64,000 nt of DNA from Massilia sp. PDC64 (GTDB taxonomy: Bacteria > Pseudomonadota > Gammaproteobacteria > Burkholderiales > Burkholderiaceae_D): positions 1-64,000 of the forward strand of contig NZ_FMZS01000010.1 of NCBI RefSeq assembly GCF_900101265.1, read 5' to 3'. Under the pieces are notes generated by a model. That model was not told where the DNA came from. It saw only the letters and a list, made by a program, of their open reading frames with translations, and searched no databases. Shown in pieces: positions 39,716-48,179 of this stretch. Numbering within the stretch: position 1 is the stretch's first letter; each line of letters opens with the position of its first letter. The translations under genes and the position numbers were made by a program.

Positions 39716-40407
39716 TGGAGTGAATATTTTGCGCGATAGGGTTCGAAACCGAGCATCGTCTTGAAGGCCCTGAGCCCGGGACTGGCACCGAAGAACGTGT
39801 CATACATCAGGTAGCCATAGGCGTGGGTTTCGATCGTCCGGCAGATAATCTCCGTCACCATCAGGTGCATGGCACCGTCATTGTTGCGCAGGCCGAGCAG
39901 GCGGTCGAAGGCAACAAAATTGCCGAAAAACCCAACGTCACTGTAGGCTGTCAATTTTCCGGCGGAGTTCAAGACGCCGAAATATTTATAGTTCCTCTCC
40001 GGGTGATATTGCGTTTGTTTTTGCCGGTATGCCTCGGCCATCGGCCGGCCCTGGCGCTGGTCGAGCGAGGTGTTGATCTCATAGATGTCCTCCACGAAAT
40101 TGTTCTTGTCGATTTCGACGACGACATAGCCGCGCGACCTGGCTCTCTTGGCGTGGTAACCCGCTGAGTTACGGCCCTTCACATTCGCCATATACGCTTC
40201 AGGGTCGGCAAAGCGCTTCAGGTCGACGAGCGCCGCGCCCAAGGATTTGTTTTGGAAGATCTTGTACTTCGGGTGAGGCTTGGTGAAATGGGCGTGCATG
40301 CGCCGCACTGCATCCGGATTCAGGTCCAGGTGGAATTCCAGGCGTGCGACCGGAAGCTTGCTGATGTCCAGTGCAAGATTAAACAGCTGCGACAGCTTGC
40401 TTGTCAT
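39712..40407 (-). CDS. GNAT/FemAB-like acyltransferase
   Basis: This 231-aa protein has no signal peptide. GRNSAGYHAKRARSRGYVVVEI, YKYFGVLNSAGKLTAYSDVGFF and GLRAFKTMLGFEPYRAKYSL resemble the fold elements of GNAT/FemAB-type transferases. It may attach an acyl or aminoacyl group to an amino sugar of the repeat unit. It overlaps the upstream glycosyltransferase by 29 bp and the downstream NodB-like gene by 4 bp. The family assignment is by fold pattern only. Confidence 0.6.
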   Translation of the reverse strand: MTSKLSQLFNLALDISKLPVARLEFHLDLNPDAVRRMHAHFTKPHPKYKIFQNKSLGAALVDLKRFADPEAYMANVKGRNSAGYHAKRARSRGYVVVEIDKNNFVEDIYEINTSLDQRQGRPMAEAYRQKQTQYHPERNYKYFGVLNSAGKLTAYSDVGFFGNFVAFDRLLGLRNNDGAMHLMVTEIICRTIETHAYGYLMYDTFFGASPGLRAFKTMLGFEPYRAKYSLQ

Positions 40408-41509
40408 GGGATATCGCTCCGTAGAAGTCGGTCAGCCTGTTTGCCTGGACGGTCCAGTTGTACTTTTCCAGCACGGCCCGGCTGCCGTTTTCGCCCATTG
40501 CCTTCGCGGCCTGCGGATGGGTCACGAGGTAATCGATCGCGGCCGCGATTGCCTTCGGATCGAGTGGATCGACGCACATCCCGCAATGATTGCCTTCAAT
40601 GATGTCGCGCCAGAGCGGGAAGTTCGAGGCGATCACGGGAATACCGGACGACATGTACTCGAACATCTTGGTCGGGAGGGAGTCCAGGTGGTTCGGCAGC
40701 GGATGAAAGGTCACGATGCCTGCCAGGGAACGCTTCAAGACCTCGCGTACACCCTGGCGGTCGAGGAAACCATGGGCATTCACGCGGCGCCATCCAGGGC
40801 TGGCCTTCATTTCTGCCTCGACCACGGGCTCGGAAAACGTCCCGACCAGGTTGACCCGCGCGGCCGAAGTCAGGAACTCGCCCGCCTGGACCAGTTCGCG
40901 GATGCCGCGGATACAGCCGATGCCGCCGACATAGCAGACCTCGGGCTGCTTGTTTTCCCAGGGGGCGCCACCATCGAGTTCCCCCACCATGGGGAAATTG
41001 TTGACGTCGACAGTGAGCGGATGAATCTTGAGAAAATTTTCTCTAATAAAAGGTGTTGCCGCGATAATGCCGTCGAAACGCGCGCAGGCATGACGCTCCA
41101 CGGCTGAATAAGCAGAAGCCAGCAGCCTGCGCGACAGCGGCCCCAGGTACGGCTTGCCCAGCAGTTGGCGCGCAACATCCTCATGCGAATCGAAGATGAC
41201 TTTCTTGCCGCACCGCTTGAGCCGCAATCCGACGGGGAGCAATTCGGGATCGTGGAGTTGATAGATATCGGCATCGAGTGCGACGGCCTTGTTGCCGACG
41301 CGGCGCGTGGTCTGCAGGATGCGCTTGACGCGGCCACGCAGGCAGCCGACGTCGACGATCGCTACCCCATCCCGCTGTTCGTCGCCCAGACCGTCGGCAA
41401 CGACCAGGGTCACGTCGTACCCGTGCGCGACCAGGGTCCGACACTGCTTGATGAAGATGCGCGTGTCGTTGCGAGGGTGGGCCGACGTGAGATGCACGAT
41501 CCTACACAT
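40379..41509 (-). CDS. Glycosyltransferase family 4
   Basis: This 376-aa GT-B enzyme has CRIVHLTSAHPRNDTRIFIK at the N-terminus, LHDPELLPVGLRLKRCGKKV, VCYVGGIGCIRGIRELVQA, and C-terminal SLPTKMFEYMSSGIPVIASN with the donor Glu. It resembles GT4 enzymes of O-antigen and capsule loci using N-acetylated uronic acid or hexosamine donors. GGAAGGA precedes ATG 41509. It is the third glycosyltransferase of the locus and sits directly after the wbp sugar genes, so a diacetamido-uronate donor is possible. Confidence 0.9.
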   Translation of the reverse strand: MCRIVHLTSAHPRNDTRIFIKQCRTLVAHGYDVTLVVADGLGDEQRDGVAIVDVGCLRGRVKRILQTTRRVGNKAVALDADIYQLHDPELLPVGLRLKRCGKKVIFDSHEDVARQLLGKPYLGPLSRRLLASAYSAVERHACARFDGIIAATPFIRENFLKIHPLTVDVNNFPMVGELDGGAPWENKQPEVCYVGGIGCIRGIRELVQAGEFLTSAARVNLVGTFSEPVVEAEMKASPGWRRVNAHGFLDRQGVREVLKRSLAGIVTFHPLPNHLDSLPTKMFEYMSSGIPVIASNFPLWRDIIEGNHCGMCVDPLDPKAIAAAIDYLVTHPQAAKAMGENGSRAVLEKYNWTVQANRLTDFYGAISHDKQAVAAV

Positions 41510-41536
41510 TGTGGCGCGTCCTTCCGCAAGAACAGC

Positions 41537-42676
41537 CTACTCAGGTAATGCCGCGGGTTCCGGGATGTTGCGGCGGCTGATGTCCGCCGCGGTCAGCAAT
41601 ACCGTCGCAACCTGTTGGACATTCGCCGACGACAAATACGGGCCCATCGGCAGGCTCATCACTTTTCCGGCCATCTCGACGGACACGGGACAGGCGTCAG
41701 CCGAGCTCAGCGATGCATAGGCAGGCTGGCGGTGGATGGGTACCGGATAATGGATCGCAGTTGGAATCCCGGCCCGGTGCAGCGCTGCCTGCAGCGTGTC
41801 GCGCTGTTCCAATACCACCGTGTACTGGGCGTAGACGCTCGTGCGGTCGTCCCGCCGGCCGACAGGACGGACTCCCGTATCCTTGCCGGGCAACAGTGCA
41901 TCGTAGGCCGCGGCAGCACGCTGGCGCTGCTGCAATTCCCAGTCGAACAGCTCCAGCTTGGCTAGTACGATGGCGCACTGCAGGGTATCCATGCGACCGC
42001 CGACGCCGATGCGGGTGTGCACGTAGCGCTTCGACTGGCCGTGCACGCGGATCTCACGCATGGCCTTGGCAAGCTCGTCGTCGCTGGTGAACAGGGCACC
42101 CCCGTCGCCATAGCAGCCGAGCGGCTTGCTGGGAAAGAAGCTGGTGCAGCCGATGCCGGACAGGTTGCAGCTCCGCTTGCCGCGGTAGGTGGCACCGAAG
42201 CTCTGGGCTGCGTCCTCGATGACGGTAAGGCCGTGGCGCACGGCGATCGCGTTGATCTCGTCCATGTCGGCCGGCTGGCCGTATAGCGACACGGGGATGA
42301 TGGCCCGGGTGCGCGCCGTGATCTTTTCTTCGATCAGCCCCGGCGCGATATTGCAGGTGACGGGATCGATGTCGACGAATACCGGGGTCGCGCCCAGCAG
42401 CACGATGGCCTCGGCGGTGGCAATGAACGTGAACGGGGTGGTGATCACTTCGTCGCCGCGGCCCACGCCCAACGCCATCAGCGCAATCAGCAGCGCTTCG
42501 GTGCCCGAGGCCACGGTAATGCAGTGGCGGGCACCCGTGTACTCGGCCAGGCGTTCCTCGAGCTCGGCCACCTCGGGACCCATGATGTACTGGCCATGGT
42601 CGAGGACGGCCTGGATGCGGCCATTGATCAGGTCGCGTGATGCCTGGTATTGGGATTTGAGGTCGATGAATTCCAT
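41537..42676 (-). CDS. wbpE: WbpE/WlbC-like UDP-3-keto-sugar aminotransferase
   Basis: This 379-aa DegT-family PLP enzyme has the WbpE-type start FIDLKSQYQASRDLINGRI, VIEDAAQSFGATYRGK and PLP Lys184 in FFPSKPLGCYGDGGA. In the Pseudomonas/Bordetella pathway WbpE aminates UDP-3-keto-GlcNAcA made by WbpB, giving UDP-GlcNAc3NA. Gene order here (A, B, D, E) supports this assignment over a generic sugar aminotransferase. It lies 30 bp after wbpD in the same operon. Confidence 0.9.
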   Translation of the reverse strand: MEFIDLKSQYQASRDLINGRIQAVLDHGQYIMGPEVAELEERLAEYTGARHCITVASGTEALLIALMALGVGRGDEVITTPFTFIATAEAIVLLGATPVFVDIDPVTCNIAPGLIEEKITARTRAIIPVSLYGQPADMDEINAIAVRHGLTVIEDAAQSFGATYRGKRSCNLSGIGCTSFFPSKPLGCYGDGGALFTSDDELAKAMREIRVHGQSKRYVHTRIGVGGRMDTLQCAIVLAKLELFDWELQQRQRAAAAYDALLPGKDTGVRPVGRRDDRTSVYAQYTVVLEQRDTLQAALHRAGIPTAIHYPVPIHRQPAYASLSSADACPVSVEMAGKVMSLPMGPYLSSANVQQVATVLLTAADISRRNIPEPAALPE

Positions 42677-42706
42677 GGTGGTCGGTCCGTTCGGGAGTCG
42701 GGAGGT

Positions 42707-43315
42707 TCAGAGTCGGGATGGGGCGGGAACGAGGCTGCAGGCGCCGTCGGCCAGCACATACGATTCGCCGGTATGCGGACAGACCGCCTCGCCGTTGCCG
42801 GCCAGGGGCAGCGGCAGGCGTTCGCCGAAACGGCTGATCCAGCCGACCTGGCGCGCCGGCACGCCAGCCATCAGGGCGAAATCGGGCACGTCGTGCTTGA
42901 CGACGGCGCCCGCGCCGATGAAGGCGTAGGAACCGATCGTCACGCCGCAGACGATGGTGGCGTTGGCGCCGATGCTGGCGCCGCGCCGGACCAGCGTGCG
43001 CCGGTATTGATCCTTGCGGACGATGCCGGAACGCGGGTTGTAGACGTTCGTGAATACCATGCTGGGGCCGCAGAACACTTCGTCCTCGAGCGTCACGGCG
43101 TCGTAGACGGAGACGTTGTTCTGGATCTTGACGCGGTCGCCGATGACGACGTCGTTGCCCACGAAGACGTTCTGGCCAAGGGAGCAGCCGGCGCCGATGC
43201 GGGCGCCGCCGCAGACGTGCGAGAAATGCCAGACCCGGGTGTCCGGCCCGAGCACCGCGCCTTCGTCGACGATCGCGCTCGGGTGGACGGCCTTGCTGTC
43301 GATGGAAGCGTTCAC
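42707..43315 (-). CDS. wbpD: WbpD/WlbB-like N-acetyltransferase
   Basis: This 202-aa left-handed beta-helix protein has hexapeptide repeats (IGAGCSLGQNVFVGNDVVIGD; IGANATIVCGVTIGSYAFIG) typical of WbpD/WlbB, which acetylate the 3-amino group of UDP-GlcNAc3NA using acetyl-CoA. The opening VHPSAIVDEGAVLGPDTRVW is family-typical. The wbpB stop is 2 bp from this start, indicating coupled translation. Confidence 0.92.
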   Translation of the reverse strand: MNASIDSKAVHPSAIVDEGAVLGPDTRVWHFSHVCGGARIGAGCSLGQNVFVGNDVVIGDRVKIQNNVSVYDAVTLEDEVFCGPSMVFTNVYNPRSGIVRKDQYRRTLVRRGASIGANATIVCGVTIGSYAFIGAGAVVKHDVPDFALMAGVPARQVGWISRFGERLPLPLAGNGEAVCPHTGESYVLADGACSLVPAPSRL

Positions 43316-43317
43316 GA

Positions 43318-44382
43318 TCAGTACTCCAGTGGCAGGGCCACGCGCTTGCCGTCGCGCGCGGATTTGTAGGCGGCGATCAGCACTTCGAGGGATTTCAGGC
43401 CTTCACGTCCGTCGGTTTCGGGCTCCGCTTCGCCGCGCAGGACCTTGATCACGTTGTCGTAGTACAGCGGGTGGCCAAAGCCGTAGACCGAGGTGGTTTC
43501 GTAGCTGGCGTCGCGCACCCTGTCGTCGTCGGGATCGGGCGTGGCGAATTCCCATTGCTGAATCTCGTTCACGGCCACGCCGCCGATGCGCACCGTACCG
43601 CGCTCGCCCAGGATCGTGATCGACCCTTCGAGGTTGCGCGGGTAGGTCAGCATGGTGACGTTCATCGAACCCAGTGCGCCGTTGCGCCAGCGCAGGCTGA
43701 GCACGCCGGTGTCCTCGACCTCGATGTCGCGCGCCAGGGTGGCCGTATAGGCCTGCAGGCTTTCGACGGGGCCCACGATCCAGTCGATCAGGTCGACATA
43801 GTGGCTGGCCTGGTTCATGAAGGCGCCACCGTCGAATTCCCAGGTGCCGCGCCATTTCGCGCTGTGGTAGTACTCGGGCGGGCGGGTCCAGAACACGTTC
43901 AGGTTGACCATGTAGATGCGGCCGAAGCGTTTCTTGTCGACCGCCTGCTTGAGCAGCTGCAGGGTGGCGTTGCGGCGGTTCTGCTTGACGACGAACAGGC
44001 GTACCCCGGCGGCGTCGGCCGCAGCCACCATGCGCTTGCCGTCCTCCCAGCGGGTCGCCATCGGCTTTTCGGTCATCACGTGCCGGCCGCTGTTGGCGAT
44101 CTGGATCGACTGCTCGGGGTGCAGGCCGGAGGGCGTGGTGACGACGACGATGTCGGCGTCGACGCGGCGTAGCATCTCCTGGAGGCTGGCGTAGCCTTCG
44201 GCGCCGGTCAGCCCGACCGCGCGGTCGAGCGCACGCGGGTCGACGTCGCATACGCCGACCAGCTCGGCGCGGTCCTGGTGCTTGCGCAGGGCCTCGAAGT
44301 GGTTGTTGGCGATACGGCCGCAGCCGACCAGCGCGAAGCGGATCTTGCGGTCCTGGATGGGGGCGGGATAGTGGCGCATCAT
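43318..44382 (-). CDS. wbpB: WbpB/WlbA-like UDP-GlcNAcA 3-dehydrogenase
   Basis: This 354-aa GFO/IDH/MocA-family oxidoreductase has the Rossmann motif FALVGCGRIANNHFEAL, ATKP-like EKPMATRWEDG, and FMNQASHYVDLIDW with the catalytic region. It should oxidise C3 of UDP-GlcNAcA before amination by WbpE. The frame is open upstream into wbpA, but tandem ATG codons at 44382/44379 with GAGGA upstream mark the start, eight bases after the wbpA stop. Confidence 0.9.
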   Translation of the reverse strand: MMRHYPAPIQDRKIRFALVGCGRIANNHFEALRKHQDRAELVGVCDVDPRALDRAVGLTGAEGYASLQEMLRRVDADIVVVTTPSGLHPEQSIQIANSGRHVMTEKPMATRWEDGKRMVAAADAAGVRLFVVKQNRRNATLQLLKQAVDKKRFGRIYMVNLNVFWTRPPEYYHSAKWRGTWEFDGGAFMNQASHYVDLIDWIVGPVESLQAYTATLARDIEVEDTGVLSLRWRNGALGSMNVTMLTYPRNLEGSITILGERGTVRIGGVAVNEIQQWEFATPDPDDDRVRDASYETTSVYGFGHPLYYDNVIKVLRGEAEPETDGREGLKSLEVLIAAYKSARDGKRVALPLEY

Positions 44383-44390
44383 GGCAATCC

Positions 44391-45719
44391 TCAGGCTTTC
44401 ACGACGTTGGGTAACGCGGTGAGGTAGACGCCGCGCGTATCGACGATGAGACTGGCGTACTGCCGTACGAGGTCGTAGTCGAAGGCGGAGTGCGCCGTGG
44501 CCAGGAGTACGACGTCGTAGGACGCGATGCGCTGCGGGGTGAGTTCGACGCTTTTCAGGTCGAAGTGGTGTTCGCGCATGCGTGGAAAGACGGGCACGTG
44601 CGGGTCGGAATAGTCGACGACGGCCCCTTTGTCGCGCAGGATTTCCATCAGTTCGACGGACGGCGATTCGCGCATGTCCTCGACGTCTTTTTTGTAGGCG
44701 ATGCCCAGGACCAGCACACGGCTTCCCATCACGGCTTTCCCGCGCTGGTTCAAGGCATCCGTGAGTTTGCTGACGACCCAGTGGGGCATGTCGCTGTTGA
44801 TTTCGCCGGCGAGTTCGATGAAGCGCGTGTGCAACCCGTATTCGCGTGCCTTCCACGTCAGGTAGAACGGGTCGATCGGGATACAGTGTCCGCCGAGACC
44901 GGGGCCAGGGTAATAGGGCGTAAAGCCGAAGGGTTTCGTTGCGGCCGCGCGGATGACCTCGTGGATGTCGATCTTCATGCGGTCGGCGATGATCTTCATT
45001 TCGTTGACGAGACCGATGTTGACGGCACGGTGGATGTTCTCGAGCAGCTTGGTCAGCTCCGCCGCGCGGGTCGAACTGACCGGGACGACACGATCGATGG
45101 CCGCGCTGTACAGGGCGATGCCCGCTTCGAGGCAGGCCGGCGTTACCCCGCCGCAGACCTTGGGTATCGTACGGGTGTGGAAATCGGGATTGCCCGGGTC
45201 TTCGCGTTCGGGGGAGAACACGAGAAAGATGTCGCGTCCGATGACGAAGCTGCGCGACTCGAGGCGCGGTTTGAGCTCTTCGTCGGTGGTGCCAGGGTAG
45301 GTGGTGCTTTCCAATGACAGTACCTGACCGGGCCGCATGAACGGCAGCAGGGCTTCCGTTGTCTCCAGTACGAAAGAGAGGTCGGGTTCGCGATACGGGT
45401 TGAGCGGCGTCGGTACGCAGATGATCAAGGCATCCGGCTCGCCGGCGCGGGTGAAATCGGTGGTCGCTTCGAAACCCTTGCTGCGCGCACGTGCGATGTC
45501 GGCAGCGGGGATGTGGTTGATATAGCTTTCACCCCGGTTGAGGCGTTCGACCTTGCTGCCGTCGATGTCGATGCCGAGTACGCGGAAGCCGGCTTCGGCA
45601 TAGCGTAGCGTGAGCGGCAGGCCCACGTAACCCAGGCCGATGATGCCGATGAGGGCAGTGCGTTCACTGAGACGGGCAGTGAGCTGTTCGAGATAAGCCG
45701 GTTTGCTTTCGTCACGCAT
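44391..45719 (-). CDS. wbpA: WbpA-like UDP-N-acetylglucosamine 6-dehydrogenase
   Basis: This 442-aa NAD-dependent enzyme of the UDP-sugar dehydrogenase family has GIIGLGYVGLPLTLRYAEAG, ESTTYPGTT and the catalytic Cys in GLGGHCIPIDPFY (about residue 279). It makes UDP-GlcNAcA, the first committed step toward UDP-ManNAc3NAcA. A UDP-ManNAc dehydrogenase (WecC) function is less likely given wbpB, wbpE and wbpD immediately downstream. It lies 50 bp after the wbpM-like gene. Confidence 0.92.
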   Translation of the reverse strand: MRDESKPAYLEQLTARLSERTALIGIIGLGYVGLPLTLRYAEAGFRVLGIDIDGSKVERLNRGESYINHIPAADIARARSKGFEATTDFTRAGEPDALIICVPTPLNPYREPDLSFVLETTEALLPFMRPGQVLSLESTTYPGTTDEELKPRLESRSFVIGRDIFLVFSPEREDPGNPDFHTRTIPKVCGGVTPACLEAGIALYSAAIDRVVPVSSTRAAELTKLLENIHRAVNIGLVNEMKIIADRMKIDIHEVIRAAATKPFGFTPYYPGPGLGGHCIPIDPFYLTWKAREYGLHTRFIELAGEINSDMPHWVVSKLTDALNQRGKAVMGSRVLVLGIAYKKDVEDMRESPSVELMEILRDKGAVVDYSDPHVPVFPRMREHHFDLKSVELTPQRIASYDVVLLATAHSAFDYDLVRQYASLIVDTRGVYLTALPNVVKA

Positions 45720-45769
45720 GTGGTCCTCGCCAAACGGGTTGGGTAAAAGGGGCGTTCAGGTCGCCGCGC

Positions 45770-47788
45770 CTAAATCCGGAACGGCACGAATTTCTTGATC
45801 AGGGCCAGACGTTCCTGGGGGGCTGCAACAGGTGCCGGCGTGGCCACGGCCGGGGCCGAAGATGGGGCCGAAGCCGGGGTCGGCGCAGGCCCTTCGGCAT
45901 GCTGGCCGGGGTTGTATTCGGTGACGATGGCCTTGACCATGCCTTCGATCAGGCCGCGCTCGTGCGTGTCGCAGGCCATCATCAGGCAGTTGATGAAGGT
46001 GTCCAGCACGCTTGGCCGCAAGGCGTTCTCTTTCATGCGCATGATGCGCGGGTGTTCGCTGGGGAAGACGACGCCGTCGGTCAGCAATTCCTCGTGCAGC
46101 TTCTCGCCAGGGAAGAGGCCGACATAGCGGATTTCGATATCCCCGCCCGGATTCTGCGGTGTCTTCTCGGTGAGGCCGGACAACGCGATCAGCGTCCGCG
46201 CGAGGTCCACGATACGTACGGGTTCGCCCATGTCGAGCACGAACACGTCACCACCTTTGGCCATCGCCCCGGCCTGGATTACCAGTTGGGCCGCCTCCGG
46301 AATCAGCATGAAGTAGCGCGACACGTCGGGGTGCGTGATGGTGACCGGGCCGCCCCGTGCGATCTGACGCTGGAACAGCGGAATCACCGAACCGGACGAC
46401 CCGAGCACGTTCCCGAAGCGGACCATGCAGAACGTCGTGTCCGTGCCGGGTCTCGCGGCCGCCGCTTGAAAGATGAGCTCCGCGATGCGCTTGCTGGCGC
46501 CCATGATGTTCGTCGGACGCACTGCCTTGTCGCTGGAAATCAGCACGCAGGTTTCGACGCCGTGCCTTGCCGCCTGCGTGGCGATCACCTGGGCGCCCAT
46601 CACGTTGTTGCGCAGGCCTTCGACGATATTGGTCTCGACAAGGGGGACGTGCTTGTACGCGGCGGCATGGTAAATGGTGTCGACGCGATGTTCGCGAAGG
46701 ATGCGTTCGATCAGGTCAGCATTGCAGACGGAGCCGAGATGTGCTTCCACGGGGACGTCGGGAAAGCGATTGGCCATCTCCTGGCGGACCGTGTACAGGG
46801 CGAATTCGGAGTGGTCGAGCAGGTGCAGCCGGCTTGGCCTCAAGGTGGCGATCTGCCGACAAAGCTCGCTCCCGATGGAGCCGCCGGCCCCCGTCACCAT
46901 GACGTTTTTTGCGCGTACGCAGAGCGAAAACAGGTCGAGGCGAGGAGGAACGGGCGCGCGGCCGAGAAGGTCTTCGAACTTCAGGTCGCGGATGCTTTCG
47001 CGCGGCGTGACCTTGTCGTCCGCGAGATCGACGAGTCGGCTCAGGATCTTGGTGCTGACACCGGCCTGGGCGAGGCGCTGCATGATGTCGCGCAGGCGTC
47101 CGGGAGGGACGGCGGGGATGGCGATCACGATCGAGCGGATGCCCATCGCATTGACCGTCTCCACCAGACGATCGGTGTGGAAAACGCGGAGGCCGCCGAT
47201 GGTGCGTTCGCTGAGTGCGCGTTTGTCATCGAAAAAGCAGACAGGACGATATTCGCCGCTGTTGCGCATCGTCTGCGCCAGCTGCGCGCCTGATTCGCCG
47301 GCGCCGTAGATGGCGACCACTTCCGACGTGCCGCGCTGGCTCCCGTTCAGATTGCGCAGAAGATTGCGCACGCCGACGCGCGATGCAATGACATACGAAA
47401 ATGCGATAAACCAGTAAATTGCCAAAGCACTGCGGGGGAAATTCGCTTCATTGACCGAATACGTGATCGTATATGCGCAGAGAACGGCAATTGCCAGGGC
47501 GAGGCCTGTCGCGCTCAATAAACGCTGGTCGACGAAGCGAATGACTGCGCGATAAAGATCGGACACGGAAAATGCTGCAATCGTGACGATCGCGACAAGG
47601 ACATACGAACTCGGTCCGAAATGGGACGCCAGTTTCAAATCGCCGCCGCGCAGGAGCATCGCGGCCAGAAAACAAAATGGCAGTGCGATCAGATCTGCTG
47701 TGACCATCAGCGCGATTTTCGTCGTGCGATGCAGGGACACCATCCGGGAACAAAATCGACGGACGAATACTTGATTGAGCTTGGCCAT
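45770..47788 (-). CDS. wbpM: WbpM/CapD-type UDP-sugar 4,6-dehydratase
   Basis: This 672-aa protein has about four N-terminal membrane spans (residues 25-150), a first Rossmann domain (VVAIYGAGESGAQLAQTM) and a C-terminal SDR domain with VMVTGAGGSIGSELCRQI, AAAYKHVPLVE and ISSDKAVRPTNIMGASKR, where Met replaces the usual catalytic Tyr as in WbpM/FlaA1. It makes UDP-4-keto-6-deoxy-HexNAc, precursor of QuiNAc, FucNAc or bacillosamine. A Pro/Ala-rich linker (about 640-660) precedes the last residues. It is the first gene of the ten-gene minus-strand operon. Confidence 0.93.
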   Translation of the reverse strand: MAKLNQVFVRRFCSRMVSLHRTTKIALMVTADLIALPFCFLAAMLLRGGDLKLASHFGPSSYVLVAIVTIAAFSVSDLYRAVIRFVDQRLLSATGLALAIAVLCAYTITYSVNEANFPRSALAIYWFIAFSYVIASRVGVRNLLRNLNGSQRGTSEVVAIYGAGESGAQLAQTMRNSGEYRPVCFFDDKRALSERTIGGLRVFHTDRLVETVNAMGIRSIVIAIPAVPPGRLRDIMQRLAQAGVSTKILSRLVDLADDKVTPRESIRDLKFEDLLGRAPVPPRLDLFSLCVRAKNVMVTGAGGSIGSELCRQIATLRPSRLHLLDHSEFALYTVRQEMANRFPDVPVEAHLGSVCNADLIERILREHRVDTIYHAAAYKHVPLVETNIVEGLRNNVMGAQVIATQAARHGVETCVLISSDKAVRPTNIMGASKRIAELIFQAAAARPGTDTTFCMVRFGNVLGSSGSVIPLFQRQIARGGPVTITHPDVSRYFMLIPEAAQLVIQAGAMAKGGDVFVLDMGEPVRIVDLARTLIALSGLTEKTPQNPGGDIEIRYVGLFPGEKLHEELLTDGVVFPSEHPRIMRMKENALRPSVLDTFINCLMMACDTHERGLIEGMVKAIVTEYNPGQHAEGPAPTPASAPSSAPAVATPAPVAAPQERLALIKKFVPFRI

Positions 47789-48179
47789 GATTCTGAAGCA
47801 TTGCGTGAGTTAATGAATGCAAACTTCCAAAGTTTGAAACAAGCACTGGCGTCCCGGGAAGATGAATAACTATATTTATTCGCGGATAAATTGTTGTTTG
47901 TTATTCTGATGGGCAGGTTTATTTATTATCTCGATACCCATCGATACAGATTTGACCATGCTCAACCGGCAATGGGGAATTCTTTTTGGAATCCATAAAA
48001 GATAATATTGGGAAATTAATTCAGAGAATATATTTCCGTAAAAATCTTTTGAAATACAGTGCGATTTGAATGGGAGGAAGCGTCACGTAGACGACGCGGC
48101 ATTGCAGCGGAGAGAAGGCAAGGAAAGAAGGGCGGGCAGTCGAGCCGATCGGGCGTGATCGGCTCGACGGACGTAGGAC
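47789..48179. other. AT-rich intergenic region upstream of the wbpM-like operon
   Basis: No convincing gene is seen in these 391 bp. The part next to the wbpM-like gene is very AT-rich and must carry the promoter of the minus-strand operon. On the minus strand TATAGT lies close to the gene, but with a poor -35. The far end holds the inverted repeat at 48139-48168. Confidence 0.5.
48139..48168 (-). terminator. Inverted repeat, probable terminator of the DUF1460 gene
   Basis: A perfect 12-bp stem (48139-48150 with 48157-48168) with a 6-nt loop lies 11 bp past the stop of the minus-strand gene at 48180. The U-tract is poor, so termination strength is uncertain. Confidence 0.6.

Noticed and set aside
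47789..47880. Short plus-strand frame upstream of the wbpM-like gene (47621-47869)
   Set aside because: Most of it is antisense to the wbpM-like gene, it has no ribosome binding site, and the free part is AT-rich regulatory-looking DNA.
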